64,000 nt of DNA from Ilex aquifolium (taxonomy: Eukaryota; Streptophyta; Magnoliopsida; Aquifoliales; Aquifoliaceae). Of this stretch, positions 23,638-34,365 are shown piece by piece. The position numbers and the translations under genes were made by a program. Below the pieces are notes generated by a model, which was not told the DNA's origin, searched no databases, and was given only the letters and a program-made list of their open reading frames with translations. The stretch lies in the NCBI GenBank assembly GCA_951799425.1, contig OX637395.1, positions 13,680,451 to 13,744,450 on the forward strand, given 5' to 3'. The first letter of the stretch is position 1. Each line of letters opens with the position of its first letter.

Positions 23638-24374
23638 CCTTCTTCTTGCCTTTACCACCCGCTTCCCGGATGTTCCTTGCATCATCAATCTCTCTCTCAA
23701 TGGCCATAGCTGTCGTGACCATCGTGTCCAAGTCTTATAGAAGAAGACCCACAATTTTGCCCCAGATGGACAACTTCAAACCCTCCTCAAACTTACGTAC
23801 TTTGGCCATGTCTGTGGCCACATAATCGTCGGCGAAACGGGCTAATTCAGTTAACTTAGCCACGTATTCCATCACCGACATCGTTCCTTGCCTCAAGTCT
23901 AAGAACTCCCGGGCCTTTGCGTGTCGAACAGCTGCCGGGAAGTACTTACCCATGAAGAGTTCCTTGAACTCTGCCCAAGTCATTGTCCCCAAGTTCTTTG
24001 AGGTATTGATCCAATCCCACCACACTTGGGATTCTCCCTCTAGCTGAAAAGTAGTTAGGGTTATCTTTGTAGCATCGGAGGTAATCTCCATTGCCCCTGA
24101 CCTTGTCTACTTGCCGGAACCAATGATCAGCTACCATCGGGTCCGCCCCTCTCATGAAGATCGGAGGCTGATGTGCCTTGAACTTCTAGAGATTACTTGA
24201 GCCTCCTTGGCCCCCACTTGCACTAGCCTGTGCAATGGTAGCTGCTATAGCACTGGCCTGTGCAATAGTAGCAGCCGCAGTACCAATAGCCTCCATGAAG
24301 GCTTGTTGGTCAAAGGCCGGTGGTGGTTGGTTGTTGTTCCGTCCACCCCGACGTCCCCTTCCTCTAGTTGCCAT
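23638..24374 (-). pseudogene. Gag N-terminal fragment (element B)
   Basis: The start is ATG at 24374, giving MATRGRGRRGGRNNN, followed by Gln/Ala-rich and then the conserved gag core (PMVADHWFRQVDKV, WWDWI, WAEFKELFMGKYF, EYVAKLTELARFADDYV). A stop replaces Gln near 24186 and a frameshift near 24098 joins two frames. It ends at the solo-LTR insertion and continues at 21812. Gag forms the virus-like particle that packages the element's RNA. The sequence is close to gag of A and D. Confidence 0.88.
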
Positions 24375-24717
24375 CTACACACACATGAGATAGCAATAGA
24401 TCAACAACTCCCAAAATTAGGGATCAAACACAAACGTTGAGAATTCTCTCATTGTCCCCCTAGTAGAACATGTGTCACATATTAGTAGACCTTTAACCCT
24501 TGAACTATCCCGTTCATTTAATTTTTTTTTTTTCCGAACTCCAAAGGTTATGTTTTCTAACCCTAGTGTTCCTCTTTTCTATACTCTATCATGCATATAA
24601 ATCACATAACACATAGCACATAACATGTGGCAACTAAAACACATAACATGAAATGCACAATGAATGTCATGGTCTAGACCCATGCCCAATTAAGCCCTAA
24701 GTAAATCGTATACCTAG

Positions 24718-24730
24718 GCTCTGATACCAA
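24718..24730 (-). other. Primer-binding site of element B
   Basis: The minus strand reads TTGGTATCAGAGC, an exact match to the initiator-Met tRNA type site, two bases inside the LTR edge at 24733. Confidence 0.85.
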
Positions 24731-24732
24731 GC

Positions 24733-27210
24733 TGTGACGCCCCAAAAATATGGGGGTCCGTTGATTACCCATCAACCCGCGGAATGCCCGTGGATACCGA
24801 GTAACTCGATATCACAACGTTATGCCCCATTTACCGGGGTCCATAATTTAACAAAATTGGGCAGTGTCTCCTTTGTACGGGAAGCTCCACCCAAAACACA
24901 ACCTATGCATCAGAAAATAACAAGACCCATCTGAGGTCCAATATTCAACAATGACCACACCGGGTCCATTTATAAGTAAATATAGACCACACCGGGTCCA
25001 TCTATCCACACTCATATAAACATGCAAGGCTATATTAAAATTAGTCCATAAAAGTCCAATTACAATTCTTTACATACATTACATGCCAAATTTTACAAAC
25101 AAAAAGGATTAAAAGCCACAAGTCGGCTTTTCTTCAGCCATGTGGCCTCGATTGTGAGCCGTCTGCCGGCGCATAACCCGCACCTGAAATGTTTCCCGTA
25201 TAGGGTGAGCCAACGCCCAGTAGAGTACATCCTACAAAGGCTACTCCCCACCTTAAATGCATATGCAATGTGTATATGCAACAATCAACACATTTGTCCA
25301 TTCAAGCATTGCTATCAAGAATATGCATCCAATGATAGGAATTCTATATCATGTCATGAAATGCGATGAGACTCACTTATGCAACTTCAATCTGAGTCCT
25401 CACCGATTCTCACAACACCATGCAATGCACTTGTGAAATGAACCGTCATTTGACGAAAAATCCATCCAATGATCGTTTGAAATAAAAGTTGTTTCATTAT
25501 AAAACCAAATCATTGATGGGTGTTACTCATTGAATGAGTACTTTTATAAACCAAAATCTTGTATCTTGTTGGGCAACGGATTTTGGTATCTCAACCACCG
25601 GTTCCATAAACACCAGCACTTTTCTGCAATTTCACCGCTGGGAAGTGCTTGAACCATGTGACCGGGTTTTGCACCCGAGGAAGAGTCTAGCCCTACTTGT
25701 TATACCCGACACAAGTTTTCTTCCATGCAACCATGCGACTCAAAGGGATCTTGGATCCACTTTTTCGCGAGCCCACATACCAACCACCAAACAAGGTGTT
25801 TGATCAACCATACATCTCACACACCCACACTCATGACGTATGCCCATGAATGTGATGCCTCTGTGCACAACGATACAATGTTCAATATGTTATGAATGAC
25901 ATATGAACAATCTCAATACATTTCACATATCCCATGGCAGAATTATATCATAAGCATATAATTCCATAATTCTCCATAATGTCCATATAACACAAGCATT
26001 TATATACATTGACAATTTTCATAAAACAATTCCAAGCATGTTATCACAATTTTTATGTCAATAACACACTTAATCACAAAGACACAATTTAACACATAAC
26101 CGCCCATGTATTAGCCCACATAACAACCCACTTAACGGCAAAAAACAATCCACAAAACAGCCCCTAATCGGAGCACAAAAACAGCCCCTACATAGGCCTC
26201 AAAACAGTCCCTAAACAGGCCATAAAAACAGTTCATAACATGCCATAAAACAGTCCGTAAAATGGCCCTAGAAACAGTCCATGAAATGGCCCTAAAAACA
26301 ATCCATGAAATGACCTAAAATTAGTCCATGAATTGGCCTAAAATCAGTCCATGAAATGGCCTAAAAACAGTCCATGAATTGGCCCTACATGCAGCCCCAT
26401 TTCAGCCACCTAAACAGTCCAAAAACTGTCCATTTGGACAGCCTATATGCAGTCCCATTTCAGCCATTAAAAGGTCCACTTAAGGTAAGAATAAAACCAA
26501 GGTAGGAAGAACCCTACCTCTTGTAGCGTAGATTGAAGTGTAGATACGTCAAGAACACCAAAAATAGCCCAAGAACTTGATTTCTCCAAAATATTTTCTT
26601 TGGACCTTCGGTGAAATCCACTTTTCTTGGTATGTAGACGTAGCCCTCGTCACGGTGATCACTTTAACTCTTGGTCCGAGTTAATCCGAGCGACGGAACT
26701 TCGAAGATTGGTGGAAGAAAACTTGATTTCCCACTTTTCTCTTCTCTTTCTCTCACACGTTGGAACCAGCAGATTTGGGGAAGGAAATATCTGATTTTTC
26801 AGATATTTAGCCCATATTTATAATTTTTAAAACTTGGCTCACATCGAACCACACGGCCCCCACGTGTTCAGGTCCATTTTCATCCCGAAACGATTAATTT
26901 TGTCCCGGTTTAAGTTCAAATTAATTTTATTTGAATTTTCATCAAATTCTAAGGAAATTTTATAATTTTAATAAAAAATTCATTTTTGGGGGTCACTAGA
27001 CACCAGTCACCTCGAAAAACGTGAAAAACCCAATTATCTTGGAATTCGGCGAAATTTGACAAGATGACTCAGTTTCGCGAGATGAATCCAACGGCTAACT
27101 CTGTTTCGTTATCCGAGCTCTAGAACATGAATATTTTAAATACGCATTAGGGTGACAAATTACCATTTTACCCTTTTTCAGAAAAAGTTCAAATTTGCCC
27201 GGATTTTACA
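24733..27210 (-). repeat. 5' LTR of element B
   Basis: On the plus strand it runs from TGTGACGCCCC to CCGGATTTTACA, so on the minus strand it starts TGTAAAATCCGGGC like the LTRs of A. It contains the ~24-bp minisatellite (about 26220-26400) and the conserved hairpin (25663-25677). The flanking 5-mer on the right is GCGAT. The left partner is not available because the element is truncated. Confidence 0.9.
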
Positions 27211-27442
27211 GCGATTAACCCACTAATTTTTTAAACGGACTTAAGTTTATATACTATACTAGTGCTACCTTGTAATTGAGTTAAGTAATATCTTGAGTCT
27301 CACATGTGCGCAAAAGTAAGATTAGTAGAAGTGATACGAGTTTATCCCAAATTTTGAAGACCAACAAAAACTTCTATTTCTTTTCAATTGAATTGGACTT
27401 CCAATTTTAGAGTGGGCAAGGCCATTGGACTTGTCCTTGAAG
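27211..27442. other. Short unique spacer
   Basis: AT-rich, with no gene or repeat recognised. It separates element B from the Mutator-like element. Confidence 0.5.
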
Positions 27443-27454
27443 TTTTAAAAAAAG

Positions 27455-27537
27455 GGTAAATTGGAAGGGGGTACATTAAATTTGGGTTAATTGTAAAAAA
27501 ATATACATAAAAAATGTAGATTAAAGAAGTCCTTAAT
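27455..27537. repeat. Left terminal inverted repeat of the Mutator-like element
   Basis: Pairs with 34270-34353 by reverse complement over about 85 bases with interruptions. The best-conserved blocks are TTGGAAG, GGTACA, TAAATT, TAATTGTAAAAAA and TAAAGAAGT. Confidence 0.7.
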
Positions 27538-27894
27538 TTTAGTTCTTAATTGTGTCCAAGTACATAATTTGTAATTTTCAGATTTTCTTGTGACATTTCT
27601 TTCCTCCCTTAATTCATGCAATTATTTTTGGAAACTGTTTTTGTTTTTCAAATTATATTTATACATTAAAAATCTCATAATTTAATGGAATATTTGATTC
27701 TTCTATTTATTTGAGGATATATCATTTGGTTTGAATTTTAAATTTTGCAATAGTGTCATTTGTGGTGTCTTCTTCTTCTTCGGACTGGAAGATATTCATC
27801 ACTACAAGTCTGAAATATTATTTCTTCATTATCATTACATAACAACAATTACAAGGTTTGAATTCATCACTCCAGTAGGTTAATGTCTTTCATT

Positions 27895-28105
27895 TTAAAT
27901 GTGATAATTATGGTTTTTTATATGCGAACACCATAACTTACTGTCTTTAGTTATTGGCCTTAATGAGTTGTAATGTATACAAACACCTTCTTCAGTATTC
28001 AAAACAAATAGAGTCCAGTGGTCAGGAGCACAATCTTCTTTCCGACCATTTGAATTCATGGGAAAGGCAACATATTTGGAATCTCCCACGTATGGTATGT
28101 GCTTG
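27895..28105 (-). pseudogene. Ulp1-like (C48) protease exon with catalytic His motif
   Basis: The frame encodes HIPYVGDSKYVAFP, then DHWTLFVLNTEEG and HYNSLRP. HW-x-L-x-V-x-(N/D) followed ~15 residues later by (Y/F)-(D/N)-S-L is the signature around the catalytic His and acidic residue of Ulp1/SENP cysteine proteases, which cleave SUMO-type conjugates. In the acidic position here I read Asn (YNSL) rather than Asp. A donor GTAAGT follows ITKD (about 27940) and an AG acceptor lies near 28105. No Cys box (Q-x5-DCG type) was found further left, so the catalytic Cys exon seems missing or unrecognisable. This is the 3'-most recognisable part of the gene beginning at 33274. Confidence 0.65.
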
Positions 28106-28252
28106 TCTATTTCTACTTGACGAACATACTCTAAATTTGATTCAGTTACAAAGGACTACACATTCAAAATATGTAAAATATAACGTGTTATATATGTGCA
28201 CAAATAAACTAATTCAGCAACTATTTTTATCATTACTATTTAGATGTCTTAC

Positions 28253-28676
28253 CCAACAAAGATTGTTGATGAATCAACAACGTCTCTTAAATGTGGACAT
28301 CTCATTGTATTCATCAATCCCTCTTAGCATATCAGCCCAACAATCAATGATCTGTTAAAAAACAAATTTTTTACAAGGGTATCAATTGGAATAAGGTGAA
28401 ATAGAGTTGAACTCCCTCATAAACACTATTCTGTTACACTATTCAGCCAATATTACACTATCAATTAACACTATGGAACTAAAAATTGCAATATCAGTTA
28501 TGTTTATATACTACATAACTTTTTGGGCCAATATAACATGTTGTTTATCAACTAAAGAAATCATTAACAATATTTTAATATGTATGTTGTTGTACAGTTC
28601 GCAACCTCCCATTATTTTCAACGCATCCTCGACATCTATGACACTTCCAATTCCAAGCCTAGACCATAATTTTCCA
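28253..28676 (-). pseudogene. Two further exons of the Ulp1-like gene
   Basis: An exon starting after an AG acceptor at 28677-28678 encodes GKLWSRLGIGSVIDVEDALK-IMGGCELYN. A second, 28351-28253, bounded by TTTTTAACAG and GTAAGAC, encodes IIDCWADMLRGIDEYNEM. The phrase (V/I)I-(N/D)-CWADML is characteristic of the region before the protease core in plant Ulp1-domain transposon genes. A TGA falls in frame in the second exon (after FKRRC), so the gene is probably dead unless the splicing differs from this reading. The donor of the first exon could not be fixed. Confidence 0.55.
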
Positions 28677-28787
28677 CTAAAATGTCGTAAAAATGGAAAA
28701 CAAACTTGTCATATATTTAAAAATAATGAAGTATGTGTGAACCGTAATTTTTTAAAAACACATTTTAATTGGGATAGTGACACTTAC

Positions 28788-29323
28788 CCGTAACCCTCTG
28801 CATCATATATGGTCTTTAATTTGTTGAAATTAATCGCATACAATGCTTCACAATCACGCCACATTTTTTTAATCTCTTTCTCTATTTTCCCTTTAATTGT
28901 AGTGATCTTGTACACGTTGTCATCATCTTCAACAATCTCAATTGTTTCTCCAGATCCGACTTCCCACAGATTATTCTTCTGGCTCATCTCATCTGATGTC
29001 ACACTTTGATTTTTACCTCTTTTCTTCCCACTATATTCAAATTCTCCATTTCTCTTTCTTTTCATATCCCTTATCTTGATGTTTTGAACCATTGATGTTT
29101 GCCATTTTACTGACATTACCCCCGGATCTTGAACTGAAATGGATTTTTGTTGATATTTTTGAGTTTTGACATGCACATATAACTCATTAATTTGATCAAT
29201 CAGTTCAGGATTCTCATTTTCTCGATTTTGTATTGTTTCCTTGTACGCTTGTATTTCCGCTTCAAACCTTTCTTCCCGTTTTTTCATATTTTCAACTAAT
29301 ACATTCAACTCCTTTATCACCAT
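28788..29323 (-). pseudogene. Charged coiled-coil exon of the Ulp1-like gene
   Basis: An open frame of 179 aa starts MVIKELNVLVENMKKREERF. It is rich in Glu/Lys with heptad-like spacing, so a coiled coil is likely over the first ~55 residues. It is followed by a basic stretch (MKRKRNGEFEYSGKKRGK), possibly a nuclear-localisation signal, and an acidic patch (IVEDDDN). A GTAAGTG splice donor overlaps its end (28781-28787), after DAEGYG. That puts it in one transcript with the exons to its left. On its own it could be mistaken for a host gene. Confidence 0.55.
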
Positions 29324-29539
29324 GTCCTTTTCTTTTTTTCGACGCGAAGACAGTGTTTTGATTGTCTAACGAATCATCCCTAGCTTACAACTGTGCATGA
29401 TCCAAAGAATATTTATCTGGGGCTATGTTCCCTATAACTATTTTCAATAAATCATTCTCCTTCATCAGTTCTTGAATTGTTTGTTTGTTTGTGTATTCTT
29501 TTTTTCTTACATCACAGTCATCTCCTACTGCAACATCAC

Positions 29540-29926
29540 TATCTTCCTAAGTGCCATATTTTCCTAAAACTTGTTCCAGACCATCTTTACTTTTTCATGA
29601 TCATGCGTCACTTCATTAATAGCAGCCTCAATAAGAAATTCAAACTCGTTACCATCATCACCAATTACATCCATAATGTCATCGTCATCATCAAAAAGTG
29701 TGTCATGATCTGTGTCCTCATATCCCCTGTCATCTTATCCTTCTTCATCCACCTCTACTTGTGGTTTTTTTACTTTACCACTTTTGGTCTTTTCCACCAA
29801 TTCAGAATGGTCCCCTTCTTGTTGTTTGTTTCCCTTATATCTGATAAATATTTTCTCCTCCGTTGTCCTCTTGAATCTATGTCTCAATACCTTTGAAACA
29901 TTTAAAATATCCACAATTGGATGCAT
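29540..29926 (-). pseudogene. Acidic exon of the Ulp1-like gene, with stops
   Basis: The frame reads MHPIVDILNVSKVLRHRFK, then a Lys/Glu linker ending VDEEG, a stop, and continues open as DDRGYEDTDHDTLFDDDDDD and FEFLIEAAINEVTHDHEK before another stop. Long Asp runs between the N-terminal domain and the protease are usual in these transposon genes. The two stops mean either decay or an intron I cannot place. Confidence 0.45.
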
Positions 29927-30089
29927 TTAAACCTTTTTGAATAATTAAGTGTAACATAGAAGTGTAGCATAAAAGTGTAGCAATACAGTATTATTTTGCA
30001 AGTGTTGAACTATAGTGCTAAAATACAACATTTAAAAATTCTGTAACATGGACATATTAAACCAAATTCATTACAGCTGAACTAATTAC

Positions 30090-30480
30090 ATGTTTTGTCT
30101 TCAACTTTCCAAGCCCATTATGTTTCATAGCTCTTTGAAGACTCGGTAAATTCCATTTCACAATCCTTGGGATTTCGTTTGGCCTCTCAGTTTTGATAAT
30201 TGTTGTGTGTTCACAAACATAATACTGCACACACATACAAATTCATTATGAGCAAACGCATTACTTTCATTTATTAAATTAAAGGAACCAAAATTGTAAA
30301 TGTTATGGGGTTATTAAAAAATTACCAGTAACAACATTATGCATCCAATAACCCCTAATGGTGTGTCATTCTTATTCTTAAGTGAAGAAATAAGAGCTTC
30401 ATGGATAGCACTTGACCAATCATACTTCTTCATTGCATCCAAATCCTCAATGTACGAAACATAGCTCCATTCTAGAGATG
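30090..30480 (-). pseudogene. Plant-mobile-domain/DUF1985-like exons of the Ulp1-like gene
   Basis: Exon 30480-30326 reads LEWSYVSYIEDLDAMKKYDW and SSAIHEALISSLKN...GVIGCIMLLL, ending at donor GTAATT. Exon 30224-30090 follows acceptor TGCAG and reads YYVCEHTTIIKTERPNEIPR then IVKWNLPSLQRAMKHNGLG, ending at GTAATT. The two join in phase with no stop. Y-(V/I)-EDL followed by Y-x-W-x-x-A-(I/V)-H and a hydrophobic helix then Y-x-x-EHT is the pattern of the DUF1985/plant mobile domain fused to Ulp1 proteases in plant transposons. The exon is cut at 30481 by an inserted LTR. Confidence 0.65.
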
Positions 30481-32594
30481 TGTCACGCCCTGAATTTCCA
30501 AAAACCCGGGGAGTGAGTGAAAAGGAAGAAGAAAAGTAAATGAAAGGTCATTAGGTTGGATAAATTGATTTTTCATTCATTTCCCCCGTTTTCCCATTTC
30601 TTTTCCCAAAGTTTTTCAAACCACTTCCCTTCCATTTTTAGCCTATTTCTTCAAGGTTTCTAAACCCCCCCTTTTGACATCCTTCCCACCTATTTAAAAG
30701 GTGTTTTACACACTTAACAAGTCTTTTAATTTTTCATAAAATTTTGACATAACCTCCTTTGTTTTCCAAGCCTTTTTCCCACCTAATATTCACAATACTT
30801 CACATGTATAAATATATCACAACCCACCCTCACTCGGTGGCCACAACCCATGTAAATAAAACATACATCCCTTGTTCTCAACATACACATATGATACTCA
30901 TTAAAATAAATACATCCCAAATATCAATTGGGTTTACACCCTTACACTTTAAAATGACCCCAGGTCTATAATCCATTACTTTTCCAAATCGAAATACAAG
31001 TCATTTAGGCTTATGCCCATACATACAAAATATGCCCCAAGGGCCAAATATACATTCAAGTCCCTTTTGTCTCCTTCCTTTAAGACTTCCTCAAGTCTCA
31101 AGTACCGGGAGCCTCATCTGTAATATGATATCCTACGAATGGGTCAGCTCAACTGTTGGTATGACAAAATGCTAATGCTAGGAACAAATTTAAGGCGTGG
31201 CATGTGCAAGTGTACATTTTAAAAGCTACAATCCCGTAATCCCTCAATGCTATGCAATGTCAATATGCATGACACACCCATGCACCTCTATGCCACCCAT
31301 GTCTCGCTTCACGGTCCGCCCCCGTCAGCCCGAGAGTACTGTCATTGGCCAGATTTTGGGTTTTTCACCACAGGATCTACACCCTCATAATGCATAGCAC
31401 CAAGTGCTCAACCCACACTATGTTCCAAGGATTCATGTATGCCAAGATGCTATGATTTTTCTCAATGTAAATTCTATGGAACATTTCATCAAACACATGG
31501 TGTGTAACTTAAAATATGCCTCATTCATAAAGTAAAACATAACTTCAAATTCACAGCACTTTACCCACATGAATGTGAAGCACCATTCAATAGATTAAAC
31601 ATATGATCAAGTTTCATGTTCATTACTTTCATAATTTCTCAAGGAAAATATAAATACACAAATTACCAACTCATGGAATAATTCATAACTCTCAAACCAC
31701 AAGAGTTTCTCTACATGAACATAATCTAGAATATTATTATCCAACACATAAGCAAAATACACCTTTATCATAACAACAAATTGTCAAGAAACTCAAAGAA
31801 CACAAAAGTACTTAAACCACTAACTCTAAGTTTTCAAAGCAACTACCAACTAAATGATTTTCTAACATCAATTAAACACCTAAATCATTCAATCAACACA
31901 TAGAAAGACAAGAAAACTTAAATCTATTACCAACTTAGCAAAATATCATACCTAAAATGGTTTTTCTCAAACCAAGGGAGTTGTGATCGCTTTATAGCCG
32001 AACCAATCGGTGAGAATATAGCTCTTGTTGAGAGGAACAACTTCTTAGAAGGAAGTCTTGCATGAATCTTGGCCTAAGAATGAGTTTTGGTGGCTTGAAG
32101 CTTGAAGAACCTAGGATTTTCTCCATTTTTCCTTCCAAAAACGTGTACTTCCCTTCTTCAGACCAAAATGTTATATTTTTACACTAAAAGGTCTGTATTT
32201 ATAGTGGAGGGCAAAGGTGCAAAATGACCCTTTTGCCCTTGATGAATCCGGGACCCCGTTACACTACAACTAGTCCCAAAACGCCTCAATTCGACATTTA
32301 ATTTTAACCAAAGTTCGTAAAATTATTTTCAATGAAAATTTTTAAAAAAATATATTTTCGCTTGTGCCCGGGTTTGGCCGGTCCCACCTGGGTCACCCGG
32401 GATGCCCTTTCGGTCCAATTTTTAAAACTATTTTCGTTTAGGCTCAAATTAGCACAGTAGGTGTATTTTAATATTATAAGCATATTTATCTTCTATGACA
32501 TACTCAAATTATGCTTTTAAACATGACATACGCCTAAATGATGCATATGTAGTGCCCTACCAACAAATGATGCATGAATAGGGCCCTACCGGCA
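30481..32594 (-). mobile_element. LTR (probably solo) inserted in the Ulp1-like gene
   Basis: The left edge TGTCACGCCCTGAATTTCC matches the LTR edge type of elements B and D seen on the plus strand. The right edge lies at either ...CCGGCA (32594) or ...CCAACA (32564), each beside near-duplicate CCTACC-xxCAAATGATGCAT words. It splits a coding region that is continuous on either side (33274 to ~32600, then 30480). No primer site or pol is present. Flanking 5-mers do not match convincingly (AGATG against AAATT), so it may have been an old or imprecisely preserved insertion. The short frames inside (for example at 30759 and 31197) are not genes. Confidence 0.6.
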
Positions 32595-33274
32595 AAATTG
32601 AAAAATTTATTCTCACTTTTCAAATCTCTACAAGATTTCCCGGTGTGTGTGAAAAAAAGTGTAACCATTAGAAATAGGCATAGTAGTCTTGCAGTGTCAT
32701 CAACGTCATTTTTGGTTGTTCCATTTGCTATTTCAACTAGTTTACTCTTTATCAAAGTTGAGGTCAACCTGCTATCCTTCTTGAATCTTCGTTTAACAAA
32801 TTTAGTATTTTTCGTCCCATGAGTTGATGAATCCATTGGATCGCAACCATCTTCAATCCCAAAAATTATTTTGACATCATTTTTTCGCAATTTAATTTCC
32901 TCCCCACCAATATGAAACTTGGATGTATTAACATCAAAGCACAATATCACATCCTGAATGTTACTATCACTCATTCTACACCATGTCTTGTCTAATTTTT
33001 TATCAATGATACTTTGAAAGAGTAACCAAAATGGGGTTTTTCTCAATACATCCTTATGTGCTGCACTTATCCTAATGTCATCTATTGCTCTAATAATGGC
33101 AAGCAAGTTGGATTTGTATTTAGGCTCAAGTTTCGATTCAACCATTTGTTTTTTTTTTTTTCTGTCGTGTGTTTTACCAACTTTAACAGATGATGGGCCC
33201 ACAATTTGGTCCAACACTTTGTCTCTACGGCGGAATTCATATTTATCTCCAGTCCCCTTTCCTTTTCTCCCCAT
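32595..33274 (-). pseudogene. N-terminal exon of the Ulp1-like transposon gene
   Basis: The start is ATG 33274, giving MGRKGKGTGDKYEFRRRDK. It is Lys/Arg-rich for ~70 residues (KKKKQM), then has a globular part with LRKTPFWLLFQSIID, VILCFDVNTSKFHIGGEEI, a (D/N)V-x-x-IFG-(I/L) motif (NDVKIIFGIEDG) and DDTARLLCLFLMVTLFFTHTG. F-x-I-x-x-x-x-I-x-L-x-x-x-D-V-x-x-I-(L/F)-G is the DUF1985/plant-mobile-domain signature. The open frame runs on to 32534, but the last ~20 residues are LTR sequence. The protein would be the N-terminal part of a Ulp1-domain protein whose natural role is unknown. Confidence 0.65.
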
Positions 33275-34269
33275 GACTGATAAGAGTTACACAGATGTAA
33301 ATACATGACAATTACAATATACAATCAAAGATTTAGTGTAACTATAACAATATAACAATAATAGTATAACAATAACAGTGTAACAATACACTTACACAAA
33401 CACTGTACTATTACATTTTGACAAACATATATTTACATATAACTTCATTTAAAATAGTTAATCTCTATTTTGAATTTATTACCACATGCGCAAGACCACT
33501 AAACACAAGCAAAAACAGAACCAATGAATTTGACTTTACACTTCCTAACATCATTTCAAACCTATTTTCAACCAATTGAAAATTAAAATTATTATGTGTA
33601 AAAATACAATAAACTAACAGTTTATTTAAGAAAAAAACATCTAGGGTTTAAAAAATACATAATTTTAGGGCTTTTGCCTAAAAAACAAAAGTGTACCACC
33701 ATTCGTCTTCAACTTTCAATTTTATCTATAACATTTTTCACCGGCAGCAATAAGAGTCTGGAAAACATGAATTTAACAACAACTTTCAGCCAAAAAAAAA
33801 CACTCAAATCAAAATAAATGTAATGTATTTTTCACAGTATAACCCATGATGTAAAAAAAAGGTACATGAAATGGCAAAGTTCAATGATCACCTTATTAAA
33901 AGCAGGCCAACGAGCAACTTTCAAAGCCTACTTCAGGTTTACAAATGGCGAAGTTCGAACGTTTCTTCAAATCACGAACAAAGATTTGACAATAGTTGAT
34001 TTTATGCCAATCTAACATCTAATGCACTCAAGATTGATCTTTCTTTCACAGACGAAACCCTCTAGTTGTTTAGGGAAAGAAATTTGGGCTTTTTCTCTGA
34101 AGGAGATGAAGCAATTTTTTGAGAAGATGAAGAAGAAGACCAAACATTTTTCGAAGATGAATAGATTCGAAAATAAATGTCCCTAAATTCAAGCGATAAG
34201 ATATATTCCTTGTTACCATTTTAAGGAAAGGAAATTTTAGAAAATGGGCAGTTACGTCTTTTTATCTCA

Positions 34270-34353
34270 GCAGTGTACTTCTTTACAAAATATTTTTTTC
34301 TGTGTACTTTTTTACAATTATGTCTAATTTAGTGTACCGACTTCCAAATGACC
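34270..34353. repeat. Right terminal inverted repeat of the Mutator-like element
   Basis: Reverse complement of the left repeat at 27455-27537 with substitutions, followed by TTTTAAAAAAAG, identical to the 12 bases before the left repeat. Confidence 0.7.
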
Positions 34354-34365
34354 TTTTAAAAAAAG

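Larger units (their letters stand above)
21614..27210 (-). mobile_element. Truncated Ty3/gypsy element B, minus strand
   Basis: Reading right to left: a 5' LTR (24733-27210), primer site (24718-24730), leader, then gag from ATG 24374. Gag is split by a solo LTR (21813-23632) and resumes at 21812-21614 through the zinc knuckle, where it stops at the junction with element A. Pol and the 3' LTR are absent. Gag and LTR are close relatives of those of A, so B belongs to the same family in opposite orientation. Confidence 0.88.
27455..34353 (-). mobile_element. Mutator-like element carrying a Ulp1-like gene
   Basis: The left end GGTAAATTGGAAGGGGGTAC and the right end, reverse-complemented, GGTCATTTGGAAGTCGGTAC begin inverted repeats of ~85 bp. 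These continue with TAAATT, TAATTGTAAAAAA and TAAAGAAGT on both sides. The flanks are identical, TTTTAAAAAAAG (27443-27454 and 34354-34365). The usual MULE duplication is 8-11 bp, so part of this AT run may be chance. Inside is one exon-split gene on the minus strand with a DUF1985/plant-mobile-domain-like N-terminus and Ulp1-like C-terminus, the cargo known from Kaonashi-type MULEs. No MURA transposase is visible, so it would be non-autonomous. A ~2.1-kb LTR was inserted later. Confidence 0.7.

Noticed and set aside
28784..29323. Stand-alone host gene for a 179-aa coiled-coil protein
   Set aside because: It lacks its own context. A splice donor follows immediately, neighbouring exons on the same strand encode DUF1985-like and Ulp1-like pieces, and all lie between transposon-type inverted repeats.
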